Source: Actinomycetales bacterium UBA1416 (GTDB lineage Bacteria; Actinomycetota; Actinomycetes; Actinomycetales; Actinomycetaceae). From it: a stretch of DNA of 22,068 bases. Both the position numbers and the translations under genes were made by a program. The notes below the pieces were generated by a model. That model was not told the origin of the DNA. It saw only the letters and a list, made by a program, of their open reading frames with translations, and made no database searches. Each line of letters starts with the position of its first letter. Within the stretch, counting starts at the first letter, position 1. The stretch lies in assembly GCA_002304945.1 (NCBI GenBank), contig DBPQ01000004.1:1-22068 (forward strand), written 5' to 3'. Positions 1-6,504 of this stretch are shown one piece after another.

Positions 1-1
1 G

Positions 2-475
2 GAGATCAACGCCTCGTGGGACGAGGACGCGCAGGAGATCGTCTACAAGCACTACGTGAACCTGGGGATCGCCGCCTCGACGCCCCGCGGGCTCGTGGTG
101 CCCAACATCAAGGATGCCCACCGGCTCAGCCTCAAGGAACTCGCGCAGGGACTCGCGCAGCTCACCGCGAACGCGCGGGCGAGCACGCTCACCCCGGCGG
201 ACATGTCGGACGGCACGATCACCATCACAAACGTGGGGGTGTTCGGCATCGACACCGGCACCCCGATCCTGAACCCCGGGGAGGCCGCGATCCTCGCGTT
301 CGGCGCGATCCGCGAGCAGCCGTGGGTGGTGGACGGCCAGATCGTGGTCCGTCACGTGACCCAGCTGGCGCTCAGCATGGACCACCGCCTCGTGGACGGC
401 GAGCTCGGCTCGCGGGTGCTGGCCGACGTCGCGAAGATCCTGCAGGATCCCGCCCAGGCGATGGTCTGGAGCTGA
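2..475 (+). CDS. 2-oxoacid dehydrogenase E2 (dihydrolipoamide acyltransferase), C-terminal fragment
   Basis: This is the last 157 residues of an E2 acyltransferase; the 5' end lies outside the window and the frame is open from base 2. The fragment is the C-terminal part of the catalytic domain of the chloramphenicol-acetyltransferase fold. It carries the active-site signature DHRLVDG (bases 380-400), whose His and Asp act in acyl transfer from coenzyme A to lipoyl groups, and the family-typical stretches STPRGLVVPNI and TNVGVFGI. The protein forms the core of a pyruvate, branched-chain or 2-oxoglutarate dehydrogenase complex in the cytoplasm. Which substrate it serves cannot be told from this part alone; the upstream E1 genes would decide. 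The ending at MVWS after the last helix is normal, so it is not truncated at its 3' end. Confidence 0.93.
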   Translation, partial: EINASWDEDAQEIVYKHYVNLGIAASTPRGLVVPNIKDAHRLSLKELAQGLAQLTANARASTLTPADMSDGTITITNVGVFGIDTGTPILNPGEAAILAFGAIREQPWVVDGQIVVRHVTQLALSMDHRLVDGELGSRVLADVAKILQDPAQAMVWS

Positions 476-484
476 ATCCCGGCA

Positions 485-500
485 TGTGGCAGGCGCCACA
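485..500. promoter_or_regulatory. Inverted repeat in the -35 region of the SQR-like gene
   Basis: TGTGGC (485-490) and GCCACA (495-500) are perfect inverted arms around AGGC, ending 4 bases before a TAGAAT box. Seen in sequence. It could be an operator for a repressor of the sulfide gene, or a short terminator hairpin 10 bases after the E2 stop codon; there is no T-run. Which is right cannot be told by reading. Confidence 0.4.
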
Positions 501-504
501 CGCG

Positions 505-510
505 TAGAAT
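505..510 (+). promoter_or_regulatory. Candidate -10 box TAGAAT for the SQR-like gene
   Basis: TAGAAT fits the actinobacterial SigA consensus TAnnnT well. The predicted start of transcription near 517 leaves a leader of about 59 bases that contains the GGAGG site of the gene at 576. No good -35 hexamer is visible; that place is taken by the inverted repeat at 485-500. Confidence 0.5.
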
Positions 511-575
511 TGCCGGGTCAGCTCGGCCGACCAGCGGGCCGCGCCGAGGTCACCCACAAGGCCGTGGAGGAACTC

Positions 576-2033
576 ATGGCACGCGTTGTCGTGCTCGGAG
601 CAGGCGTTGCCGGCCATACCGCCGCACTGCACCTGCGCAGGCTACTTGACAAGGAACACTCGGTCACCGTGGTGTCCCCCAACTCGAAGTGGAACTGGAT
701 CCCGTCGAACATCTGGGTAGGTGTGGGACGTATGTCCAAGAAGGACGTCGTCTTCCCGCTCGCACCCGTGTACAAGCGCAAGGGGATCGAGTTCCACCAG
801 GCCAAGGCGGTCGCGATCCGGCCGAACGGCGATTCCGCGGACCCGACCGGCGCCGTCGACATCGTCTACACCGACCCCGCGCGCAGCGGCCAGGAGGCCC
901 GGCTGCGCTACGACTACCTCATCAACGCCACCGGGCCGAAGCTGCGGTTCGAGGCCACTGAGGGGCTCGGTCCGCACGGCGGCCACACCGTGTCCGTCTG
1001 CACCGCGGACCACGCCACGGAGGCTGCCGAGAAGTTCGCGGAGTGCCTCGCGCGTGCGAAGGCCGGCGAGCACCAGACCATCGTGATCGGGATGGGACAC
1101 GGCACCGCCACCTGCCAGGGCGCCGCCTTCGAGTACACCTTCAACGTGGAGCACGAGCTCCGCGAGGCGGGGGTGCGGGACAAGGCCGAGGTCATCTACC
1201 TCACGAACGAGGCCGAACTCGGCGACTTCGGCATGGGCGGCATGACCTTCCAGCAGCGCGGCTTCACCCAGAGCTCGCAACTGTGGACGGAGTCCCTGTT
1301 CAACGAGCGCGACGTGCACGCGATCGTGGGCGCCCACGTCGAGAAGGTCGAGCCCGGCCTCATCCACTACGAGACCCTCGACGGGAACCACTGGACGCAG
1401 AAGTTCGACTTCTCGATGCTGATCCCGCCCTTCGGTGGCGTGGGGATCAAGGCGTACGACCGGGACGGCGCCGACATCACGGACCAGCTGTTCGTACCCT
1501 CCGGCTTCATGCGGGTGGACGCGGACTACACGCCGAAGCCCTACGAGGAGTGGAAGGCCTCCGACTGGCCGAGCACGTACGAGGTCCCCGGGTACCCGAA
1601 CATCTTCGCTGCCGGCATCGCGTTCGCCCCGCCGCACCAGGTGTCGAAGCCCCGGAAGACCCCCAACGGCACGGCGATCGCCCCGGCCCCGCCGCGCACC
1701 GGCATGCCGTCCGGCGTGATCGGCAAGACCTGCGCGCTCACGATCGTGGAACGCATCACGAAGGGTGCGGCGGCCCACACGCACAAGGTCTCGCTCACCA
1801 AGCTGGGCGCGGCGTGCGTCGCTTCCGCCGGCGCGGGCCTGCGGACTGGCTCCGCCGCCACCATGACGGTCTACCCGGTGGTGCCGGACTGGGAGAAGTA
1901 CCCCACCGGCCGTGACCTCCACGGCACCCGCGGGGAGCTCGGGCTGGCCGGACACTGGGTCAAGCTGATGCTGCACTACCTGTTCATCTACAAGGCCAAG
2001 GCCCTGCCGGGCTGGCCCCTGATCCCGGAGTGA
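576..2033 (+). CDS. sqr: Sulfide:quinone oxidoreductase-family FAD flavoprotein
   Basis: 485 residues from the ATG at 576, chosen because GGAGG lies 5 bases upstream and the dinucleotide-binding motif GAGVAG follows at residues 8-13; an in-frame GTG 90 bases earlier lacks both. SQR enzymes oxidise sulfide to sulfane sulfur and pass electrons to membrane quinone. Family marks include the FAD fold, NATGPKL (117-123), SVCTADHA around Cys142, TATCQGAAFEY around Cys180 and PNIFAAG (341-347). The first two match the two redox cysteines near the FAD. At the third cysteine site, where relatives read GVCVAI, this protein has GIAFAP with Ala349, so the classical three-cysteine site is incomplete. The tail (about 460-480, WVKLMLHYLFIYKAK) looks like a monotopic membrane anchor, and the protein is longer than typical 400-430 residue SQRs. 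The family call is firm; the exact substrate is not. Confidence 0.82.
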   Translation: MARVVVLGAGVAGHTAALHLRRLLDKEHSVTVVSPNSKWNWIPSNIWVGVGRMSKKDVVFPLAPVYKRKGIEFHQAKAVAIRPNGDSADPTGAVDIVYTDPARSGQEARLRYDYLINATGPKLRFEATEGLGPHGGHTVSVCTADHATEAAEKFAECLARAKAGEHQTIVIGMGHGTATCQGAAFEYTFNVEHELREAGVRDKAEVIYLTNEAELGDFGMGGMTFQQRGFTQSSQLWTESLFNERDVHAIVGAHVEKVEPGLIHYETLDGNHWTQKFDFSMLIPPFGGVGIKAYDRDGADITDQLFVPSGFMRVDADYTPKPYEEWKASDWPSTYEVPGYPNIFAAGIAFAPPHQVSKPRKTPNGTAIAPAPPRTGMPSGVIGKTCALTIVERITKGAAAHTHKVSLTKLGAACVASAGAGLRTGSAATMTVYPVVPDWEKYPTGRDLHGTRGELGLAGHWVKLMLHYLFIYKAKALPGWPLIPE

Positions 2034-2039
2034 GGAGAC

Positions 2040-2207
2040 ATGTCCACCCAACCCACCGCCGGGCCGGTGATCACCAGTTTCCCGGCCGCGCCGATCCCCA
2101 CCCCCCTGACCCTCGCGATGCGCAAGAACCTGCTCGTCCAGGCTGTCAGGTTCGTGGCGATCGACGCACGGATCATGATGATGGTGATCAAGGGACACGA
2201 GGAGTAG
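2040..2207 (+). CDS. Small 55-residue protein coupled to the SQR-like gene
   Basis: An ATG at 2040 lies 6 bases after the SQR-like stop codon, with GAGGAG directly upstream, and opens a 55-codon frame ending at 2207, just before the convergent peptidase gene. The first 24 residues are rich in Pro, Thr and Ala. The rest (ALAMRKN-like start, then LLVQAVRFVAIDARIMMMVIK) is a predicted amphipathic to hydrophobic helix with Arg and Lys on one side, which could bind a membrane surface or another protein. I do not recognise a family. Spacing and ribosome site argue that it is translated with the flavoprotein, so a helper or anchor role for that enzyme is a reasonable inference, unproven. Confidence 0.6.
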   Translation: MSTQPTAGPVITSFPAAPIPTPLTLAMRKNLLVQAVRFVAIDARIMMMVIKGHEE

Positions 2208-2214
2208 GAGGCGC

Positions 2215-4269
2215 TCAGCCCAGCAACTCCGGGCGCGCTGGTGCCTCCTCGCCGAGCACGTGCTCGGCGAGGAACGCGAACACCACCTCGTACCAGACCT
2301 TGGCGTGCTGCGGCGAGAGGATCCAGTGGTTCTCGTTCGGGAAGTACAGGAAGCGGTGCGCGCTCTGCCCCTCGGGCCCGGCCGGGAGGCCTGACTTCGA
2401 GAGCAGTTCGTACCAGAGCCGCAGGCCCTCCCCGATGGGCACGCGGTAGTCCCTGTCCCCATGGATCACGAGCATGGGGGTCCGGATCTGCCCCACGAAA
2501 CGGTGTGGCGAGTGCTTCTCGCCCATCTCCGGGGTCATCTCGCGCTGCCAGTAGGAGGACACGTCGGTGGTCGGGCCGAACTGGTCCAGCGCCCACAGCG
2601 ACGCGTGCGTCACGATCGCGCGGAACCGGTCCGTGTGGCCGGCCACCCAGTTCGCCATGTACCCGCCGAACGACCCGCCCATCGCGGCGGTGCGGGTCGC
2701 GTCGACGTCGTCCCGCGCCTCCGCCGCGTCCGTCGCGGCCATCAGGTCGGTGAACGGGGCGTCCCCCCACGTCCCCCAGCCGCGCTGGATGAAGGCGCGG
2801 CCGTAGCCGGTGGAGAGCGCGGGATCCGGGAGGAGCACCGCGTAGCCCCGGGCGACGGCGAGCCACGGGTTCCACCGCCAGCTCCACGCGTTCCACGAGC
2901 CGAGCGGGCCGCCGTGGATCCAGAGCAGCAGCGGTGCGGGCGCCTCGGCGCTCGCGCCCTCCGGCAGCGCCAGCCAGGACCGCACCGGGGCGCCGTCGAG
3001 GCCGGTGGCCTCCACCTCCGTCAGCGTGCCCGGCAGCGCCGGGCGGGGCGCCGGCGGCGGGAGGACGACGACGTCGGCCCGCCCGTCCGCGAACCCCTCC
3101 TCCCGCACGGCCGCCAGGGGGACGCGCACCGGCTCGCCCGGGTGCTCGTAGGACGAGCGCAGCGCGAACACCGAGTCGCGGGAGACAGCGAGGTCGGAGT
3201 GGGCGCCGTCCCCGGTGAGGCGGACCGGCTCGGAGCCGTCCAGCGGCACGAGGAACAGCGGGGCCCGCCCGCCGTCGTCCGCTGCCATGACGAGGGCGGA
3301 GGAGTCCGGCAGCCACTCCTTCGGCCCGGGCCAGTTGTCCCAGCCGGTCAGGAGACGGGTGCGTTCGCCGGTACCCAGATCGAGGATCTCGAGCCAGGGG
3401 TCCGGCGCGCGCTCCGGGGTGGACATCTCCGTGGCCACGAGCGCGACACGTGTGCCGTCCGGGCTGATCCGCGGGGACTCGAACTCCCACTCGGCCTCGG
3501 TGAGGAGGGTGGTGCGCTCGCCACTCGCGACGTCGATGCGGACGAGGGCGGGCCGCTGCTCGGCGCGTCCCTCGTACTCGGTCCACGTGGTCACCACGAA
3601 GGACCCGTCGTGGGCGAGGTCCGCCTCGCCGTGGATGAGGTGGGTGCCGGCGTCCGGGGTGAGGTCCCGCAGCTCGAGCGTGGGGTCGGGCGCGCCGGCC
3701 GCCGCGTGCGAGAGCGAGCCGAGGTCCGCCACGTACAGGTGGGGATGGTCCGGGCCGAGGTCGTGGTCCCAGAAGCGGACGGGGTAGGAGTCGTGGAGGA
3801 TGGCGGCGACCTTCTTCTCCTTGCGCTCCTTGCGCAGCCGCTCGTCGTCCTCGAGGTCCTTCGCGCCCCGCAGCACGCTCGCCACGAGCAGTACCGCGCT
3901 ACCCCGCACCTTCACGGCGGAGAACCCGCCCGGGTGCGTGGCCACCTGGCGAGGCTCGCCCCCGCCCCGGGGGAGCAGCCAGAGGGCGGGCGGGGCGTCG
4001 TCGTCTCCCCCGCGCTTCGCGACGAACAGGAGATCGCCCTCGGGGGTGAACGCGACGGTGGACTCGCCCTTCTCGCCGCGGGTGAGGCGGCGCGCGGGGC
4101 GCTCACCGGCCGGGTCCACCTCCCAGAGGTTGGTCACCCAGGCGGTGGAGTCCTTGTCGAGCGCTCCCACGCCGACCACCACGCGGCTGCCGTCGGGGGC
4201 AGCGGCGAGCGTGGTGGTGCGGGGGAGGGCGATGTAGTCGTCGAGCGAGGCGAACGGGGTGCCGCTCAT
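2215..4269 (-). CDS. S9 family (prolyl oligopeptidase-type) serine peptidase
   Basis: 684 residues. The N-terminal part (about 10-400) has repeated DGSRV/DGTRVALV-type strands of a seven-bladed propeller with WD40/TolB-like repeats; the C-terminal part (about 415-670) is an alpha/beta-hydrolase. HGGP (452-455) forms the oxyanion region, GGSFGGY puts the nucleophile at Ser533, HGDRDYRVP gives Asp607 and NENHW gives His648, a full catalytic triad. No signal peptide is seen, so it probably cleaves short peptides in the cytoplasm, like acylaminoacyl- or dipeptidyl-peptidase relatives. Its ATG overlaps the stop of the upstream SDR gene by 4 bases (ATGA) and has GAGGAGGG before it, so the two are one operon. 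A 28-bp perfect palindrome lies in its last codons (2246-2273). Confidence 0.92.
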   Translation of the reverse strand: MSGTPFASLDDYIALPRTTTLAAAPDGSRVVVGVGALDKDSTAWVTNLWEVDPAGERPARRLTRGEKGESTVAFTPEGDLLFVAKRGGDDDAPPALWLLPRGGGEPRQVATHPGGFSAVKVRGSAVLLVASVLRGAKDLEDDERLRKERKEKKVAAILHDSYPVRFWDHDLGPDHPHLYVADLGSLSHAAAGAPDPTLELRDLTPDAGTHLIHGEADLAHDGSFVVTTWTEYEGRAEQRPALVRIDVASGERTTLLTEAEWEFESPRISPDGTRVALVATEMSTPERAPDPWLEILDLGTGERTRLLTGWDNWPGPKEWLPDSSALVMAADDGGRAPLFLVPLDGSEPVRLTGDGAHSDLAVSRDSVFALRSSYEHPGEPVRVPLAAVREEGFADGRADVVVLPPPAPRPALPGTLTEVEATGLDGAPVRSWLALPEGASAEAPAPLLLWIHGGPLGSWNAWSWRWNPWLAVARGYAVLLPDPALSTGYGRAFIQRGWGTWGDAPFTDLMAATDAAEARDDVDATRTAAMGGSFGGYMANWVAGHTDRFRAIVTHASLWALDQFGPTTDVSSYWQREMTPEMGEKHSPHRFVGQIRTPMLVIHGDRDYRVPIGEGLRLWYELLSKSGLPAGPEGQSAHRFLYFPNENHWILSPQHAKVWYEVVFAFLAEHVLGEEAPARPELLG
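2246..2273. terminator. 28-bp perfect palindrome, candidate two-way terminator
   Basis: The arm TCCTCGCCGAGCAC (2246-2259) is followed at once by its exact reverse complement (2260-2273), with CACGTG at the centre. As RNA it would form a stem of about 12 pairs with a 4-base loop on either strand. It lies in the last codons of the S9 peptidase gene and 38 bases after the stop of the small gene ending at 2207. No T-run follows, as is common in actinobacteria. The palindrome is certain; the terminator role is inferred. Confidence 0.55.
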
Positions 4270-4934
4270 TCCCGGCCCTCCTCGAGGGGGATGAGCATGG
4301 AGCGGAAGGGCCCGGGCGCGGCGTGCAGCTGCCAGATGCGCTCGGCCACCTCGTCGAGGGTGTACCTCAGCTTCGGGATGGACCCGGGGATCACGAGCTG
4401 TGCCACGCGGACCCCCTCCTCCTCGAGCGCGTCGTGCAGCATCTCGCCGTAGGCGCTCTCCGCCGGGAAGGCCACCGACGTGCCGGCGAACCCGGCCCGG
4501 GCCTTCACCGACGTGCCGCCGTTGATGAGGATGATGCTGCCCTCGCCGGCCTCCCGCATCGCGGGCAGCACGGCCCGGGCGGCGTGGATGAGGCCGAGGG
4601 CGGAGAAGCGCAACGCCTCCAGCGCCAGCTCGGGGGTCAGGTCCAGCACGGGCTTGAGGTAGTCGCGTGAGGGGAGGGGGCTGTACTGCATCACGGTGAC
4701 GGGCCCGAGGTCAGCGGCGGCGCGCTCGAGCGCGGCCTCCAGGGTGGCCGGGTCGCGGACGTCCGCGGCGTACCCGCGGGCGACGATCCCGTCGTTCCCG
4801 AGGTCGGCGGCCAGGGAGTCGAGCTTCTCCTGGTCCCGCGACAGCAGCGCGACGGCGAAGCCCTCGCGGCCGAACCGGCGTGCGACGGTGGCCCCGAGAC
4901 CGGGGCCCGCACCGATGATGGCAAGGGTGGGCAT
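4266..4934 (-). CDS. SDR-like (short-chain dehydrogenase fold) protein with degenerate active site
   Basis: 222 residues with ATG at 4934 and GAGGAG upstream. The N-terminus has the Rossmann glycine motif GAGPGLG (8-14), the NADP-type LSRDQEKL segment (31-38) and an acidic turn AADVRDP (56-62), all typical of the SDR fold. The catalytic part is unusual: the NxAG strand is replaced by MQYSPLP (82-88), and no YxxxK pair is present in the expected helix, where AESAYGEML (158-166) has a Tyr but Leu at the Lys position. A cofactor-binding but non-reducing role, or a changed chemistry, is therefore possible. It is the first gene of a two-gene operon with the S9 peptidase. Family membership is firm, function unknown. 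Confidence 0.8.
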   Translation of the reverse strand: MPTLAIIGAGPGLGATVARRFGREGFAVALLSRDQEKLDSLAADLGNDGIVARGYAADVRDPATLEAALERAAADLGPVTVMQYSPLPSRDYLKPVLDLTPELALEALRFSALGLIHAARAVLPAMREAGEGSIILINGGTSVKARAGFAGTSVAFPAESAYGEMLHDALEEEGVRVAQLVIPGSIPKLRYTLDEVAERIWQLHAAPGPFRSMLIPLEEGRE

Positions 4935-4976
4935 GGGAATCTCCTCGGGGGATCGAACGGATGGGTGTATTCCTCG

Positions 4977-4982
4977 ACACTA
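4977..4982 (-). promoter_or_regulatory. Candidate -10 box TAGTGT for the SDR-S9 operon
   Basis: On the minus strand TAGTGT lies about 43 bases before the SDR start, giving a leader of about 36 bases with the GAGGAG site. An imperfect operator-like GTGT-N8-ACAC pair (4965-4980) overlaps it. There is no clear -35. The same hexamer precedes the gene at 9938. Confidence 0.35.
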
Positions 4983-5069
4983 TCGCGGCCGCCCGGGAGG
5001 TGCGGGCTGGGACGGTGAGCCGGAGCGGGGCGCCGCCCACCGGGCGCGCGACGGCGCAGCAGGCGGTGC

Positions 5070-5075
5070 CAGACT
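5070..5075 (+). promoter_or_regulatory. Candidate leaderless -10 box CAGACT for the photolyase gene
   Basis: CAGACT ends 6 bases before the ATG at 5082, which lacks a Shine-Dalgarno site, so transcription would begin at the A of ATG. The hexamer is one base off TAnnnT; the spacing matches other genes in this window. Confidence 0.35.
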
Positions 5076-5081
5076 GGGCGC

Positions 5082-6443
5082 ATGACCGCGATCCTCTGGC
5101 TCCGCCGCGACCTGCGCCGCCGCGACCTGCCCGCCCTCGGTGCCGCCCACGAGGCCGGGCCCGTGGTGCCCGTTTTCGTGCTCGACCCGTCGCTCTGGGA
5201 GGGGGCCGGGCCCGCAAGGCGCGCCTGGCTCGCCGCCACCCTCGAGGCCACGCGGGACGCCTGGGACGGCCACCTCGTCCTCCGGGCCGGCGACCCGCGC
5301 GAGGTCATCCCGGCCCTCGTCCGTGAGACCGGCGCGAGCGCCGTCCACGTCTCCCGGGAGACCACGCCGGCCGGGCGCCGTCGGGACGCCGCCGTGGCCC
5401 GGGCGCTGGACGGCGACGGCGTCGCCTGGGCGGAGACCGGCACCCCCTACGCCGTGGGCCCGGGAGTGGTCCGCAACGGGGAGGGCAACCCGTTCCAGGT
5501 GTTCACCCCGTTCTCACGGGCGTGGCGGGAGCACGGCTGGCCCGCGCCGGCGGCCGAGCCGGCGGGGTTGCGGCTCGCTTCCGCGCCCGGCGACGACGCC
5601 GCGTGGGAGGAGGTGCGGGCCGCCGCCGGCGCGGAGGGGGTTCCCGCACTGCCGGGGGCGGGGGAGGAGGCGGCGCTCGCCCGCTGGGAGTGGTTCCGCG
5701 AGGAGGCCCTGGAGGACTACGGCGAGCTCCGCGACCGCCCCGACCTCGACGCCGTCTCCCGCCTCTCCCCCTACCTCAAGCTGGGCGTGCTGCACCCGCG
5801 CACCCTGCTGGCGGACCTGACGGGCCGGGATGGGAAGGGCCGGGCCCGCTTCGAGGCCGAGCTGGCCTGGCGGGAGTTCTACGCGGACGTGCTGTTCCAC
5901 AACCCGGACAGCCTGTGGCAGGACCTGAAGCCGGGCCTTGGCGGGCTCGCGTACGACGAGCCGGACACCGACGCCGTCGCCGCGTGGCAGGCCGGGGAGA
6001 CTGGCTACCCGATCGTGGACGCCGGCATGCGGCAGCTCCTGGCCGAGGGCTGGATGCACAACCGGGTGCGGATGATCACCGCGTCCTTCCTGACCAAGGA
6101 CCTGCACGTCTGGTGGCCGGTGGGGGCACGGTACTTCCTGGCCCACCTCATCGACGGGGACGTGGCCTCCAACAACCACGGCTGGCAGTGGGTGGCGGGC
6201 ACCGGCACGGACGCCGCGCCCTACTTCCGGGTGTTCAACCCGGTCACGCAGGGGCTGAGGTTCGATCCGGAGGGCGACTACGTCCGCCGGTGGATCCCCG
6301 AGCTGCGGCACCTCCGCGGCGCGGCCGCCCACGAGCCCTGGAAGGACGCGCGCGGGTACGACTCCGGGTACCCCGAACGGATCGTGGACCACGCCGCCGA
6401 GCGCACCGAGGCCCTGGAGCGGTACCAGCGCGCCCGCCGCTGA
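5082..6443 (+). CDS. phr: Deoxyribodipyrimidine photolyase, class I (cryptochrome/photolyase family)
   Basis: 453 residues, normal length for class I enzymes that use blue light to split cyclobutane pyrimidine dimers. The N-terminal alpha/beta antenna-binding domain begins ILWLRRDLRRRDLPAL (4-19) and runs to about 130. The helical FAD-binding domain (about 200-450) holds RLSPYLKLG (227-235), WREFYADVLFHNP (263-275), GWMHNRVRM (323-331), DLHVWW (340-345) and NNHGWQWVAGTGTDAAPYF (364-382), the strongest signature. Trp344/345 and Trp368/370 lie in the regions that hold the photoreduction tryptophans in the E. coli enzyme. It is divergent from the SDR-S9 pair and upstream of an FAD oxidoreductase. 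A 20-bp tandem duplication covers its stop codon (6431-6470). No iron-sulfur cysteine cluster is seen, so the CPD class I call is preferred over a (6-4) FeS-BCP type. Confidence 0.96.
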   Translation: MTAILWLRRDLRRRDLPALGAAHEAGPVVPVFVLDPSLWEGAGPARRAWLAATLEATRDAWDGHLVLRAGDPREVIPALVRETGASAVHVSRETTPAGRRRDAAVARALDGDGVAWAETGTPYAVGPGVVRNGEGNPFQVFTPFSRAWREHGWPAPAAEPAGLRLASAPGDDAAWEEVRAAAGAEGVPALPGAGEEAALARWEWFREEALEDYGELRDRPDLDAVSRLSPYLKLGVLHPRTLLADLTGRDGKGRARFEAELAWREFYADVLFHNPDSLWQDLKPGLGGLAYDEPDTDAVAAWQAGETGYPIVDAGMRQLLAEGWMHNRVRMITASFLTKDLHVWWPVGARYFLAHLIDGDVASNNHGWQWVAGTGTDAAPYFRVFNPVTQGLRFDPEGDYVRRWIPELRHLRGAAAHEPWKDARGYDSGYPERIVDHAAERTEALERYQRARR

Positions 6444-6470
6444 ACCTCCGCGCCCGCCGCTGAACCTCCG
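6431..6470 (+). repeat. Perfect 20-bp tandem duplication over the photolyase stop codon
   Basis: The unit cgcccgccgctgaacctccg occurs at 6431-6450 and again at 6451-6470 without a mismatch. The first copy holds the photolyase stop TGA (6441-6443); the second is untranslated and supplies a second TGA at 6461. It looks like a recent replication-slippage event and changes only the spacer before the next gene. Confidence 0.95.
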
Positions 6471-6492
6471 CGCCGAGTACGGCACCCCGGGG

Positions 6493-6498
6493 CAGAAT
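6493..6498 (+). promoter_or_regulatory. Candidate leaderless -10 box CAGAAT for the FAD oxidoreductase gene
   Basis: CAGAAT ends 6 bases before the ATG at 6505 and no ribosome site is visible, so the mRNA probably begins at the start codon. It suggests that this gene has its own promoter in addition to read-through from the photolyase gene. Confidence 0.45.
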
Positions 6499-6504
6499 CG
6501 GACC

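Noticed and set aside
642..2462. Long minus-strand open frame opposite the SQR-like gene
   Set aside because: The plus strand encodes a clear flavoprotein; the opposite frame has only low-complexity sequence and overlaps two genes.
2461..4452. Long plus-strand open frame opposite the S9 peptidase and SDR genes
   Set aside because: Arg/Gly/Val-rich translation with no motif; it is explained by the GC-biased third codon positions of the minus-strand genes.
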